Origin: Hyphobacterium sp. SN044 | GTDB lineage: Bacteria > Pseudomonadota > Alphaproteobacteria > Caulobacterales > Maricaulaceae | Length of the DNA stretch: 64,000 nt | Assembly: GCF_021864465.1 (NCBI RefSeq) | Contig: NZ_JAKKUV010000006.1 | Location: forward strand, 62,001-126,000 | Direction of reading: 5' to 3' | Shown: positions 25,923 through 33,323 of the stretch, piece by piece | Layout: each line of letters starts with the position of its first letter | Numbering within the stretch: the stretch's first letter is position 1 | Made by a program: the position numbers and the translations under genes | The notes under the pieces: model-generated | Database searches by the model: none | Seen by the model: only the letters and a program-made list of their open reading frames with translations | What the model was told of the DNA's origin: nothing

Positions 25923-26897
25923 ATGTCGGAACAGAAATTCATTCGAACATGTTCGATCTGGCGCGCCCTCGAGGTCGTCGGAGACACCTCGACCCTGCTT
26001 ATTCTCGAAGCCTGCTGGCTGGGCGCACGCCGCTTCGAGGAAATCCGTTCGCGCACCGGCCTGCTGAAACCCCTGCTCAGCAACCGGCTGAAGAAGCTCG
26101 TCGCCTCTGGCGTGCTTGAGCTTCGCCCCTATAGCGAAGCCCCGCGCCGCTTCGAATATCAGCTCACCGAGAAGGGGCGCGATCTCTACTCGTCCGCCCT
26201 GATGATGCTGCGCTGGGAACAACGCTGGGCACCCGACAAGGACAAGCTGACGGTCACGCTGCGTCACACGACCTGCGGTCACACCTTCGAGCCGATGCCC
26301 GCCTGTTCCGATTGCGGCGAGGAAATTCGCGCCCGCGACATGAACTGGAGCGAAGGCCCCGGCATCGGCTGGATGGCGCCGACCTATTCACGCCGCCGCC
26401 GTCAGCGCGAGAACGCGACCAATCGCGAAGGCACGTCGATCCTGCACGACCATGTCGCCCAGATCACCGGGGACCGGTGGGCCAGCCTGGTGCTGCGCTC
26501 CATCTTCACCGGCCTGAGACGTTTCGACGAAATCTGCGAAGACACGGCGATCGCCACGAATGTCCTTTCCGAACGCCTGACCTGGCTGTGCGAAATCGAC
26601 ATGCTGGAACTGCACCAGTATTCCGACCGGCCGCCACGGTATGATTACCGGCTGACCGAAAAGGCGATCGACTACTATCCGATCCTTCTGATGCTGCTGC
26701 AGTGGGGCGACAAATACTATGTCGCGCCGGAAGGCCCGCCCCTCATCCTCGAACACAAGCCATGCGGTAACAGCCTCAAGGCCGAGGTCGTGTGTTCGCA
26801 TTGTCACGAACCGCTGTCGCCGGAAGACGTGCAGTTCGAAGTGCATGGGATCGACGCGCCCCTCACGGCGGGCAAACGCCAGGCGGCGGATGCCTGA
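25923..26897 (+). CDS. tandem HxlR-HxlR transcriptional regulator with Cys-rich tails
   Basis: This 324-aa protein is two HxlR winged-helix regulators in one chain. Domain 1 (about residues 8-105) has WRALEVVGDTSTLLILEA and LLSNRLKKLVASGVL. Domain 2 (about 172-268) has HDHVAQITGDRWASLVLRSI and NVLSERLTWLCEIDMLEL. Each is followed by a zinc-ribbon-like cluster: C118, H120, C128, C131 after domain 1, and C281, C291, C294 after domain 2. HxlR proteins normally act as about 110-aa dimers, so this is probably a covalent pseudo-dimer controlling the surrounding catabolic operons. It stands alone between the MFS gene and the SDR operon. Confidence 0.87.
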   Translation: MSEQKFIRTCSIWRALEVVGDTSTLLILEACWLGARRFEEIRSRTGLLKPLLSNRLKKLVASGVLELRPYSEAPRRFEYQLTEKGRDLYSSALMMLRWEQRWAPDKDKLTVTLRHTTCGHTFEPMPACSDCGEEIRARDMNWSEGPGIGWMAPTYSRRRRQRENATNREGTSILHDHVAQITGDRWASLVLRSIFTGLRRFDEICEDTAIATNVLSERLTWLCEIDMLELHQYSDRPPRYDYRLTEKAIDYYPILLMLLQWGDKYYVAPEGPPLILEHKPCGNSLKAEVVCSHCHEPLSPEDVQFEVHGIDAPLTAGKRQAADA

Positions 26898-26926
26898 TCG
26901 AAGTGCGGGCAACCGCTTGAGTTGTC

Positions 26927-26943
26927 GCTTGCATTAGAAAACC
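26927..26943 (+). promoter_or_regulatory. shared 17-bp motif, copy 5 (SDR operon)
   Basis: GCTTGCATTAGAAAACC ends 20 bp before the SDR ATG and differs from the paaN copy at one base. Confidence 0.55.
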
Positions 26944-26945
26944 AA

Positions 26946-26963
26946 GGCCCGTAATTTCGGGCC
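26946..26963 (+). promoter_or_regulatory. perfect hairpin directly before the SDR start codon
   Basis: GGCCCG-TAATTT-CGGGCC ends at the base before the ATG at 26964, with no separate ribosome site visible. In RNA this hairpin would cover the initiation region; in DNA it is a palindromic operator candidate. Confidence 0.45.
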
Positions 26964-27884
26964 ATGAACACTTCCATCAACGGCAACAAACCGCTTGAAG
27001 GCCGCGTCGCGGTCGTGACCGGTGCCGGCAAGGGTCTGGGGGCCGCCTTCGCGAGATCGCTCGCGCAACACGGTGCCGCCGTCGTCGTCAACAATCGCAT
27101 CCGGCCCGGCGCCGCTGACGAGGCTGCAGCCGTCGCGGAGAGCATCCGCGCGTCCGGCGGCCGCGCCATCGCGGAACACTCGGACGTCACCGATCCCGAA
27201 GCGGGCGCGCGCATGGTGAAAGCCGCGATCGATGCCTTTGGGCATCTCGACACGCTGGTCCTGAATGCCGGCACGGCGGGCCAGGCCGTTCGCTTTTCCG
27301 GAGCCACGCTGGATGAGATCCGGCAGGTGATGGAGACCAACTTCTTCGCCAACACGGCCATCGTCGCGGCGAGCCTCGAAGCGCTGGCGGCGACCGGCTC
27401 GGGACGCGTGCTCTTCATCTCGTCCTCGGCGGGGCTCTACGGCGTGAAGGGCCGCGCCCATTACGCAGCGTCGAAAGGTGCGCTCAACGCTTTCGCCTTC
27501 ACGCTTGCGGACGAATGGCGCGGCAAGGGCATCACCTTCAACGTGCTTTGCCCCTATGCCGCGACGCGCATGACCGGCGCGGACGATCCGGACAATCCCG
27601 ATGCGCTCCTGGCGCCGGACCGCATCGCCCCGGCTGCGTCCTGGCTGGTCAGTCCGCACCATGACCGCACGGGTGAGGTGTGGATCGGCGGTGGCGGCTG
27701 GCTGCGCCGCGTAGAGACTGTCGAGACCGGGGGGGCAGCAATGCCGCAGCAAATCGTGGACTTCGAAACCTTCGCGGTGGGGCAGTCCGGCCTTGAAACC
27801 GCGCAGGGATTCTCCGGTGCGGAGGCCGCCTTCGCCGATCTGTTCGGCGATCTCCGCGCCCATCTGAAGGGCCGGTCGCAATGA
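26964..27884 (+). CDS. short-chain dehydrogenase/reductase (with C-terminal extension)
   Basis: This 306-aa SDR has VVTGAGKGLGAAFARSLAQ (NAD(P) site), LNAGTAG, catalytic Ser in FISSSAGLYG and the YAASK pair in HYAASKGALN. It resembles 17-beta-hydroxysteroid dehydrogenase 4-type and (3R)-hydroxyacyl-CoA dehydrogenases. A C-terminal extension of about 55 residues (after GGWLRRVETV) is longer than in minimal SDRs. It is the first gene of a five-gene plus-strand operon, under the shared motif and the hairpin just upstream. It overlaps the next gene by ATGA. Confidence 0.85.
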   Translation: MNTSINGNKPLEGRVAVVTGAGKGLGAAFARSLAQHGAAVVVNNRIRPGAADEAAAVAESIRASGGRAIAEHSDVTDPEAGARMVKAAIDAFGHLDTLVLNAGTAGQAVRFSGATLDEIRQVMETNFFANTAIVAASLEALAATGSGRVLFISSSAGLYGVKGRAHYAASKGALNAFAFTLADEWRGKGITFNVLCPYAATRMTGADDPDNPDALLAPDRIAPAASWLVSPHHDRTGEVWIGGGGWLRRVETVETGGAAMPQQIVDFETFAVGQSGLETAQGFSGAEAAFADLFGDLRAHLKGRSQ

Positions 27885-28933
27885 CCTATCGCGTGATTCA
27901 GTGGGCCACCGGCGCCATGGGCCGAACCTGCCTTCAGGCCGTCATCGACCATCCCGGCATGCAGTTGGCGGGGCTCTACGTCTATGGCGACCGCAAGGCC
28001 GGGCTTGATGCGGGCGAGATTGCGCGGCGCGACCCGGTGGGCGTGATCGCGACGCGCGATATCGACGAGATCCTGGCGCTCGATGCCGACGTGGTGATCC
28101 ACGCAGCGCGTCTCGACCCGCCCTTCGAACGCCATGACGCGGACATCTGCCGGCTGCTTCGATCGGGCAAGAATGTCATCTCGATCAATGGCGGCACCCA
28201 CCCGCCGCACTGGCCCGACGCGCGGCGCGCTGCCTTCGAGGCTGCCGGCCGCGAGGGTGGAACGACCTTCATGGGCGCGGGGCTCAATCCAGGTTTCTGC
28301 GCCGAACGGCTGGCCGTTCTGGCGACCAGCGTCTGCAGCCGGGTCGACCGGATCACCATCCACGAACTGGTTGACTGCCGCGCGGTGAGGAGCCCCGAAT
28401 ACGTCTTCGACGTGATCGGCTTCGGCACGCCGGCAGGGACAATCGATCCGAACGCACCCGGCTTCCTGCCCGCGCGGACGATGAATGCCCTCTTCGAGGA
28501 AGTCGCCGCGAATATCGGCGACCGGCTCGGCTGGAAATTCGATACGATTCGTACGGCTCATTCACTCCGTCCCGCAAAGCACGCGCTCGATATCCGCGCC
28601 GGCCGGATCGAGGCCGGCGGCACGGCACGTGTCGATTGGCGCTGGATCGGCGAGACCGGCGGGGAAATACGTATCGATCTCGGTGTGTCCTGGACGATGG
28701 AGCCTCCCGCCCCCGGAGACGCCGAAGCCGGGCTCTGGTCGCTGAAGATCGCAGGCCGCCCCGGCGTGGAAATGACTTTCGGCCTCGTCGACACCGAACA
28801 CTCCGGCGAGCGCGCCTCCCCGGAAATGCAGGGTGTCGCCGGCGCCGTGATCAACACCATTCCGCATGTCGTGGCCGCCGAACCCGGTGTCGCCTCGACA
28901 CCACCTTTCACCCATTGGCGCGCCAGCGCCTGA
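27881..28933 (+). CDS. DapB-like NAD(P)-dependent reductase
   Basis: This 350-aa protein has an N-terminal Rossmann fold (VIQWATGAMGRTCLQAVIDHP) followed by a dihydrodipicolinate-reductase-like domain. ISINGGTHPPHW and FMGAGLNPGFCAERLAVLA resemble the 2,4-diaminopentanoate dehydrogenase-like branch, widespread in catabolic clusters of actinobacteria and sphingomonads. The substrate is unknown; a keto or imino intermediate is plausible. It is translationally coupled to the SDR upstream (ATGA). Confidence 0.78.
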   Translation: MTYRVIQWATGAMGRTCLQAVIDHPGMQLAGLYVYGDRKAGLDAGEIARRDPVGVIATRDIDEILALDADVVIHAARLDPPFERHDADICRLLRSGKNVISINGGTHPPHWPDARRAAFEAAGREGGTTFMGAGLNPGFCAERLAVLATSVCSRVDRITIHELVDCRAVRSPEYVFDVIGFGTPAGTIDPNAPGFLPARTMNALFEEVAANIGDRLGWKFDTIRTAHSLRPAKHALDIRAGRIEAGGTARVDWRWIGETGGEIRIDLGVSWTMEPPAPGDAEAGLWSLKIAGRPGVEMTFGLVDTEHSGERASPEMQGVAGAVINTIPHVVAAEPGVASTPPFTHWRASA

Positions 28934-28948
28934 CCCCCGGAGACCGTG

Positions 28949-29392
28949 ATGAAGAGCAAAGCCGAAATCCTGCAATCCGTGATCGATGTCTGGTGCAAGG
29001 ATCAGGATATCGACGCCGTGCTGGAGCATCTGACCGAAGACGTGGTCTGGCACTATTCCGCCATCACCCAGCCCCCGAAGATCGGCCATGCCGGGGCACG
29101 CGAATTCCTGACGGACTACAAGGCGAAGGTCCGCAATCCGCAATGGCGCATCTTCCGCATGGCAGAGGCCGGCAATGCGCTCTTTGTCGAGGGCGTCGAC
29201 TCCTTCGACACGGCTGGCGGTCACCATGTCTCGGTGCCGTATATGGGAATCCTCGAATTCGAGGGTGAGAAGATCTCGGCCTGGCGGGACTATTTCGATC
29301 GCGGCGTTGCCGATCGCGGCGCGGCGGGAGAGCCCCTGCCCGACTACGCCCTGCCTCTGCTCGATCGCGAACCCGTACTCAGCGCATCCTGA
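28949..29392 (+). CDS. NTF2-like protein B3 (limonene-epoxide-hydrolase-like)
   Basis: This 147-aa SnoaL/epoxide-hydrolase-like domain has EILQSVIDVWCKDQDIDAVL in helix 1, HLTEDVVWHY, FVEGVDSFDTAGGHH and ISAWRDYFDRGVAD, with the canonical Arg-Asp-Tyr-Phe-Asp end. It is a paralogue of the protein at 23476-23883. ATG 28949 is chosen over GTG 28946 because GGAG then has normal spacing. It is third in the SDR operon. Confidence 0.78.
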   Translation: MKSKAEILQSVIDVWCKDQDIDAVLEHLTEDVVWHYSAITQPPKIGHAGAREFLTDYKAKVRNPQWRIFRMAEAGNALFVEGVDSFDTAGGHHVSVPYMGILEFEGEKISAWRDYFDRGVADRGAAGEPLPDYALPLLDREPVLSAS

Positions 29393-29412
29393 ACCACAAC
29401 AAGGAGGCCGTC

Positions 29413-29961
29413 ATGGCCGATACGTTCGATACCGCAGCCCTCCAGGCCGTCATCGACAAGCAGGCGATCACGGAAATCCTCGTGCGCTATTGCCGCGGAG
29501 CTGACAGGGGCGATGCCGACCTTATCGCCGCGGCTTATCATGACGACGCGATCGAGGATCATGGCGGCACCTTCCTGGGGCCGGCCTCGGACTATGTCGC
29601 CATGCTGCGCAAGATTCTGCCGAGCGCGCCGCGCATGACCCACGCGACGTCCAACATCCTGATCGAACTCGATGGCGATGTGGCCCGGGTGGAGAGCTAC
29701 ATCCTCACCTTCTCGCGCCGCGAGCCGGAGGATGGCGACGCCTTCGACAGCCTGACCATGGCCCGCGTGGTGGATCGCTTCGAGCGGCGCGAAGGTCGTT
29801 GGGGCATCGCGCAGCGCCGGCTGGCGTGGGAGTGGAACCACGAAATGCGGATGCGCGAGACCTGGGGACGGGGCGGCATTGCGCCCGATCCGTCCAGGCT
29901 CACACGCGGCGCCAAGAAGCCACACGACATCATCTACACGGGAGGCTGGGAACGGTCATGA
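29413..29961 (+). CDS. NTF2-like (SnoaL_4-type) protein A2
   Basis: This 182-aa NTF2-fold protein is paralogous to 18623-19153: it shares YCRGADRGDADLIAAAYHDD, ESYILTFSRRE and a final WEWNHEM strand. It has a strong AAGGAGG site before ATG 29413. Together with 18623-19153, one copy of this subfamily lies in each of the two divergent operon blocks, suggesting parallel branches or successive steps. It overlaps the following SDR by ATGA. Confidence 0.8.
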   Translation: MADTFDTAALQAVIDKQAITEILVRYCRGADRGDADLIAAAYHDDAIEDHGGTFLGPASDYVAMLRKILPSAPRMTHATSNILIELDGDVARVESYILTFSRREPEDGDAFDSLTMARVVDRFERREGRWGIAQRRLAWEWNHEMRMRETWGRGGIAPDPSRLTRGAKKPHDIIYTGGWERS

Positions 29962-30698
29962 AAGTCGAAGGATGTACCGCCATCGTCACGGGCGGCAACC
30001 GGGGCATCGGCCTCGGCTTCGTCGAGGAATTGCTCGATCAGGGGGCACGCTGCGTCTATGTCGGCGCGCGCAGGAGAGCCGACGCCGACGAGATCGCCGC
30101 GCGTGATCCGGAACGGCTGGTCGGCGTGGAACTGGATGTAACGAAGCTGGAGACGGTCAAGGCCGCCGCCGCAATGGCGACCGATGTCACGCTCGTCGTC
30201 AACAATGCCGGCGCGTTCGAGATGCAGCGCCTCTACAAGACAGACGACCCCGACGCCTGCCGCCGGGAGATGGAAGTCAATTTCTTCGGCGTGCTCAACA
30301 TGGTCCGTGCCTTCGGGCCGATCATCGAGAAAAATGGCGGCGGCGGCGTGATCAACGTTCTGTCGGCCGGCGGGATCGTCGGCGTGCCGGACATGGGCGG
30401 TTACAGCCCGTCGAAATTCGCGGCGCGCGCCGCCTCCGATTGCCTGCGCGCAGAACTGGCCCCGCTCGGCATTCACGTCACGGCGCTGATCGTCGGCTCG
30501 GTCGACACCCGCATGGCCGCGCACGTGACGCATATCCGCAAGTCGCAGCCGCGCGACATCGGCAAGACGGGTCTGTGGGCGATGGCCAACAAGGTCGACG
30601 AGCACGACACCGATCCGCACGCGATCGCCGTGCGCGCTGCGCTGGCGCGCGATCCGGGCGGGCTCAGGGCATCGATGGCCGCACGTCTCGGCAGATAA
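29958..30698 (+). CDS. short-chain dehydrogenase/reductase (NAD(P)-dependent)
   Basis: This 246-aa classical SDR has TAIVTGGNRGIGLGFVEELL, a cofactor-selecting VGARRRADAD, VVNNAGAF, the catalytic Ser in VLSAGGIVG and YSPSK in GGYSPSKFAAR. ATG 29958 overlaps the upstream NTF2-like stop; a longer frame from 29799 only shadows that gene. It is last in the plus-strand operon and is followed by a strong shared terminator with the convergent TonB-receptor gene. Confidence 0.85.
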   Translation: MKVEGCTAIVTGGNRGIGLGFVEELLDQGARCVYVGARRRADADEIAARDPERLVGVELDVTKLETVKAAAAMATDVTLVVNNAGAFEMQRLYKTDDPDACRREMEVNFFGVLNMVRAFGPIIEKNGGGGVINVLSAGGIVGVPDMGGYSPSKFAARAASDCLRAELAPLGIHVTALIVGSVDTRMAAHVTHIRKSQPRDIGKTGLWAMANKVDEHDTDPHAIAVRAALARDPGGLRASMAARLGR

Positions 30699-30748
30699 GA
30701 AAAAATCGGCCGGCGCGCCATGGGCGGCCGGCCAGTACCAGGAGGGTC

Positions 30749-30780
30749 GAAAGGGCCGCGGTTCGCACCGCGGCCCTTTC
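30749..30780. terminator. bidirectional intrinsic terminator
   Basis: GAAAGGGCCGCGG-TTCGCA-CCGCGGCCCTTTC is a perfect 13-bp stem with a 6-base loop between the convergent SDR (stop 30698) and TonB receptor (stop 30787). Its symmetric A/T ends suit termination from both sides. Confidence 0.8.
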
Positions 30781-30786
30781 GCATGA

Positions 30787-33096
30787 TCAGAAGTCGGTCG
30801 CGAGTTCGACACCGAAAGTCCGCGGCGCACCGAGACGGGACACTTCGTCGCCGAAGAAGGCGATGATGTTCGTCCGGTAGACCTCGTCGGTCAGGTTGCG
30901 GCCCCACACCGAGATGCTCCAGGGCGTGTTCGGCGGCGTCAGCGACACACGGCCGGAGAGGAGGCCATAGCCGTCCTCGGTCTGGGCGTTGTCCGGCGCC
31001 CAGAACATGTCGCCCTGATACGTGTAGTTCGCACGGATCGCCAGCGCATTGGCCCAGCCGAAGGCATCAAGCGTCAGCTCGCCGCCGACATTGTACTGCA
31101 TCTCCGGCGTACGCTGCAGCTGGTTGCCCGAGGCATCGAGACCGGTGGAGTCGATGAAGTCGATATACTCCGTGTCGAGGAAGGTCGCCCCGGCCCACAC
31201 GAAGACCCGGTCGGTCGGTGCGAACTGGAACTCGGCCTCGATACCGCGGATCTCGGCATCAGCGGCGTTGTCGGTGATGTTGCAGAGACAGCCGTCATCG
31301 GTCTGCGTCACCTGCAGATCCTGATAATCCATCGAGAAGGCCGCCACGTTCAGGCGTGCCCGGTTGTCGAAGAAGTCGATCTTCGCACCGATCTCGATAT
31401 TGGTGACGGTTTCCGGATCATAACCCGCGCGGGCCGCGACCGGGTTGGCCGGATCATCCTCGAAGCCGCCACCTTTGTAGCCGCGCGACCAGGTCGCATA
31501 GAACAGGAGGTTGTCGCGAGGCGTGATTTCCAGCGTGACCTGCGGGGTGACCTCGCTCCAGTCGCGGCCATAGGCCGTGGTGAAGCTGTCACCTTCGAGA
31601 TAGGTCGCCGCCAGCGGCGTGAGCGCAACGAGGTCGGTCGGGTTGAACTGGTCACCGCCTTCGACCGCGATACCCGTCACCACGCCGCTCTTGTCGTCGC
31701 TGGTGTAGCGGATACCGCCGACCAGCCGGAAGATCTCATTGAACTGGTAACCGGCCTGGGCGAACAGCGCGTAGGACGTCGTTTCCGCATTGTTGTCCCA
31801 GTGCGATTCACCCGACAGCGTGCGTAGCACCGGCAAGGGCACTTCTGCCCAGAAGCGATCGTACTTGGAAACATCGTCGCTCTGATAGTAACCGCCGACG
31901 ATCCAGTCGAGCGGACCATCACCCGTCGACACCAGGCGGATTTCCTGGCTGAATTGCGTGATGTCTTCCATCTCGTTGACCGGGAAGCGGAACAGGGTCG
32001 GCGAGATCACGCCATAGCCATTGTTCGGACCCATTCCGGTCTGGTCGTAGAGATTGAAGGCCTGGCCCTGACGGTAGCCGGTGATCGCTGTCAGAGTCGC
32101 GAAATCATAGTCATAGTCGACCCGCAGCATCGCACCCCAGGCTTCGCGCTGGAGGCCCTGCGGGGTCTCGTTCGCGTCGCCGGCATAGAGCGGGTGTTCG
32201 GGCAGGCTCTCGCGGATATCGAGCGGACGGCCGCGAATGACACCGATGGCGTCGCGCGCCGCACTCCACGGCCCTTGCGTGGCCGGGTTCGGCCCGTCGA
32301 TTGCGACCGAATGGAAACCGTTCGACTCGTCGTCCGTGTAATCGAGCACGAAGCGCGCCGATAGATTGCTGTCTTCCGGCTGATAGAGCAGCTGGGCACG
32401 GGCCTGGATCGACCGCAGATCGTCGAGTTCGCGGTCGTGCAGGATATCGTGATTGTACCCGCCGCGATGGTGCGTCTGGAAGGACAGGCGGCCGGCGAAG
32501 TCCGAATTGCCGAGCTGGCCGGTAATATGCCCCCGGGCGACGACCTCGTCGTAATTGCCGATCGAGATTGCCATCGACCCGCCCTGATCGAAGGACGGGG
32601 CCGCGGTGTAGATGCTGATCGCCCCGCCGACCACGTTCCGGCCGAGCAGCACGCCTTGCGGACCGCGCACCACTTCGACGCGTTCGATGTCGTACATGTC
32701 GAAGTTGAACAGGCCGGACCGGCCGACATAGACGTCGTCGACGAAGATGCCGACCGACTGGTCAGCCGACGGCGAGTCCAGACGAGTATTCGTGATGCCG
32801 CGGATATTGAATTCCTGGTCCAGCGGCGACAGCGCCGTGAACGACAGGGAGGTGACACTGTCAGCGAGATCCTCGAACGTCATGATGCGGTCGTTTTCGA
32901 GGTTTTCGCCACTGATCGCCGTCACGGCGAGACCGGCGTCCTGAACCGTGGTCTCGCGGCGTTGCGACGTGATGGTGATGACGTCGAGGCCACCCTGGCT
33001 CTGAGCGGCCGGATCGTCCTCTTGCGCGAACGCGCCTGAATTGCCCGCCGCGCACATCACCAGCGCAAGCGCGGTCCCTTGCATAAGCTTTTTCAC
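30787..33096 (-). CDS. TonB-dependent outer-membrane receptor 1
   Basis: This 769-aa receptor has a signal peptide (MKKLMQGTALALVMCAAGNSGAFA), a TonB box-like DVITITSQRRE, a plug with VTAISGENLENDRI and VEVVRGPQGVLLGRNVVGGA, and a C-terminal 22-strand barrel ending in aromatic F (ELATDF). The style matches receptors for hydrophobic aromatic or terpenoid nutrients in sphingomonad/caulobacter genomes rather than siderophores. Two copies of the shared catabolic motif lie upstream, so it is probably the outer-membrane port of the catabolic region. Confidence 0.92.
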   Translation of the reverse strand: MKKLMQGTALALVMCAAGNSGAFAQEDDPAAQSQGGLDVITITSQRRETTVQDAGLAVTAISGENLENDRIMTFEDLADSVTSLSFTALSPLDQEFNIRGITNTRLDSPSADQSVGIFVDDVYVGRSGLFNFDMYDIERVEVVRGPQGVLLGRNVVGGAISIYTAAPSFDQGGSMAISIGNYDEVVARGHITGQLGNSDFAGRLSFQTHHRGGYNHDILHDRELDDLRSIQARAQLLYQPEDSNLSARFVLDYTDDESNGFHSVAIDGPNPATQGPWSAARDAIGVIRGRPLDIRESLPEHPLYAGDANETPQGLQREAWGAMLRVDYDYDFATLTAITGYRQGQAFNLYDQTGMGPNNGYGVISPTLFRFPVNEMEDITQFSQEIRLVSTGDGPLDWIVGGYYQSDDVSKYDRFWAEVPLPVLRTLSGESHWDNNAETTSYALFAQAGYQFNEIFRLVGGIRYTSDDKSGVVTGIAVEGGDQFNPTDLVALTPLAATYLEGDSFTTAYGRDWSEVTPQVTLEITPRDNLLFYATWSRGYKGGGFEDDPANPVAARAGYDPETVTNIEIGAKIDFFDNRARLNVAAFSMDYQDLQVTQTDDGCLCNITDNAADAEIRGIEAEFQFAPTDRVFVWAGATFLDTEYIDFIDSTGLDASGNQLQRTPEMQYNVGGELTLDAFGWANALAIRANYTYQGDMFWAPDNAQTEDGYGLLSGRVSLTPPNTPWSISVWGRNLTDEVYRTNIIAFFGDEVSRLGAPRTFGVELATDF

Positions 33097-33167
33097 AGTG
33101 TCTCTCCCCGTTACGGCGCGAAGCCGGGTCCCGATGGGCCCGATCTGGTTTGGGCGGCGCCTTAACG

Positions 33168-33184
33168 AGTATTCTTATGCAAGT
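33168..33184 (-). promoter_or_regulatory. shared 17-bp motif, copy 6 (TonB receptor 1, proximal)
   Basis: The minus strand reads ACTTGCATAAGAATACT, 71 bp before the receptor ATG. It is one of two copies spaced exactly 18 bp apart. Confidence 0.5.
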
Positions 33185-33185
33185 G

Positions 33186-33202
33186 GGTTCTTCAATGCAA
33201 GT
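33186..33202 (-). promoter_or_regulatory. shared 17-bp motif, copy 7 (TonB receptor 1, distal)
   Basis: The minus strand reads ACTTGCATTGAAGAACC, immediately upstream of copy 6 in direct orientation. Confidence 0.5.
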
Positions 33203-33323
33203 GACATTCAGTTCAGGGATTGAAGACTGAGGATTCCTTGCAACGCCGACCGCGTACGCGACCGAAAATGCTGCGCTGGGGGATGCGCAGCATGCTCGCG
33301 AAAATCCTCGCTTCGCGGGTTCG

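Noticed and set aside
5979-33202. Sigma-54 promoter reading of the TTGCA motif
   Set aside because: TTGCA resembles a -12 element, but GG is not found at the required distance upstream at the two best sites.
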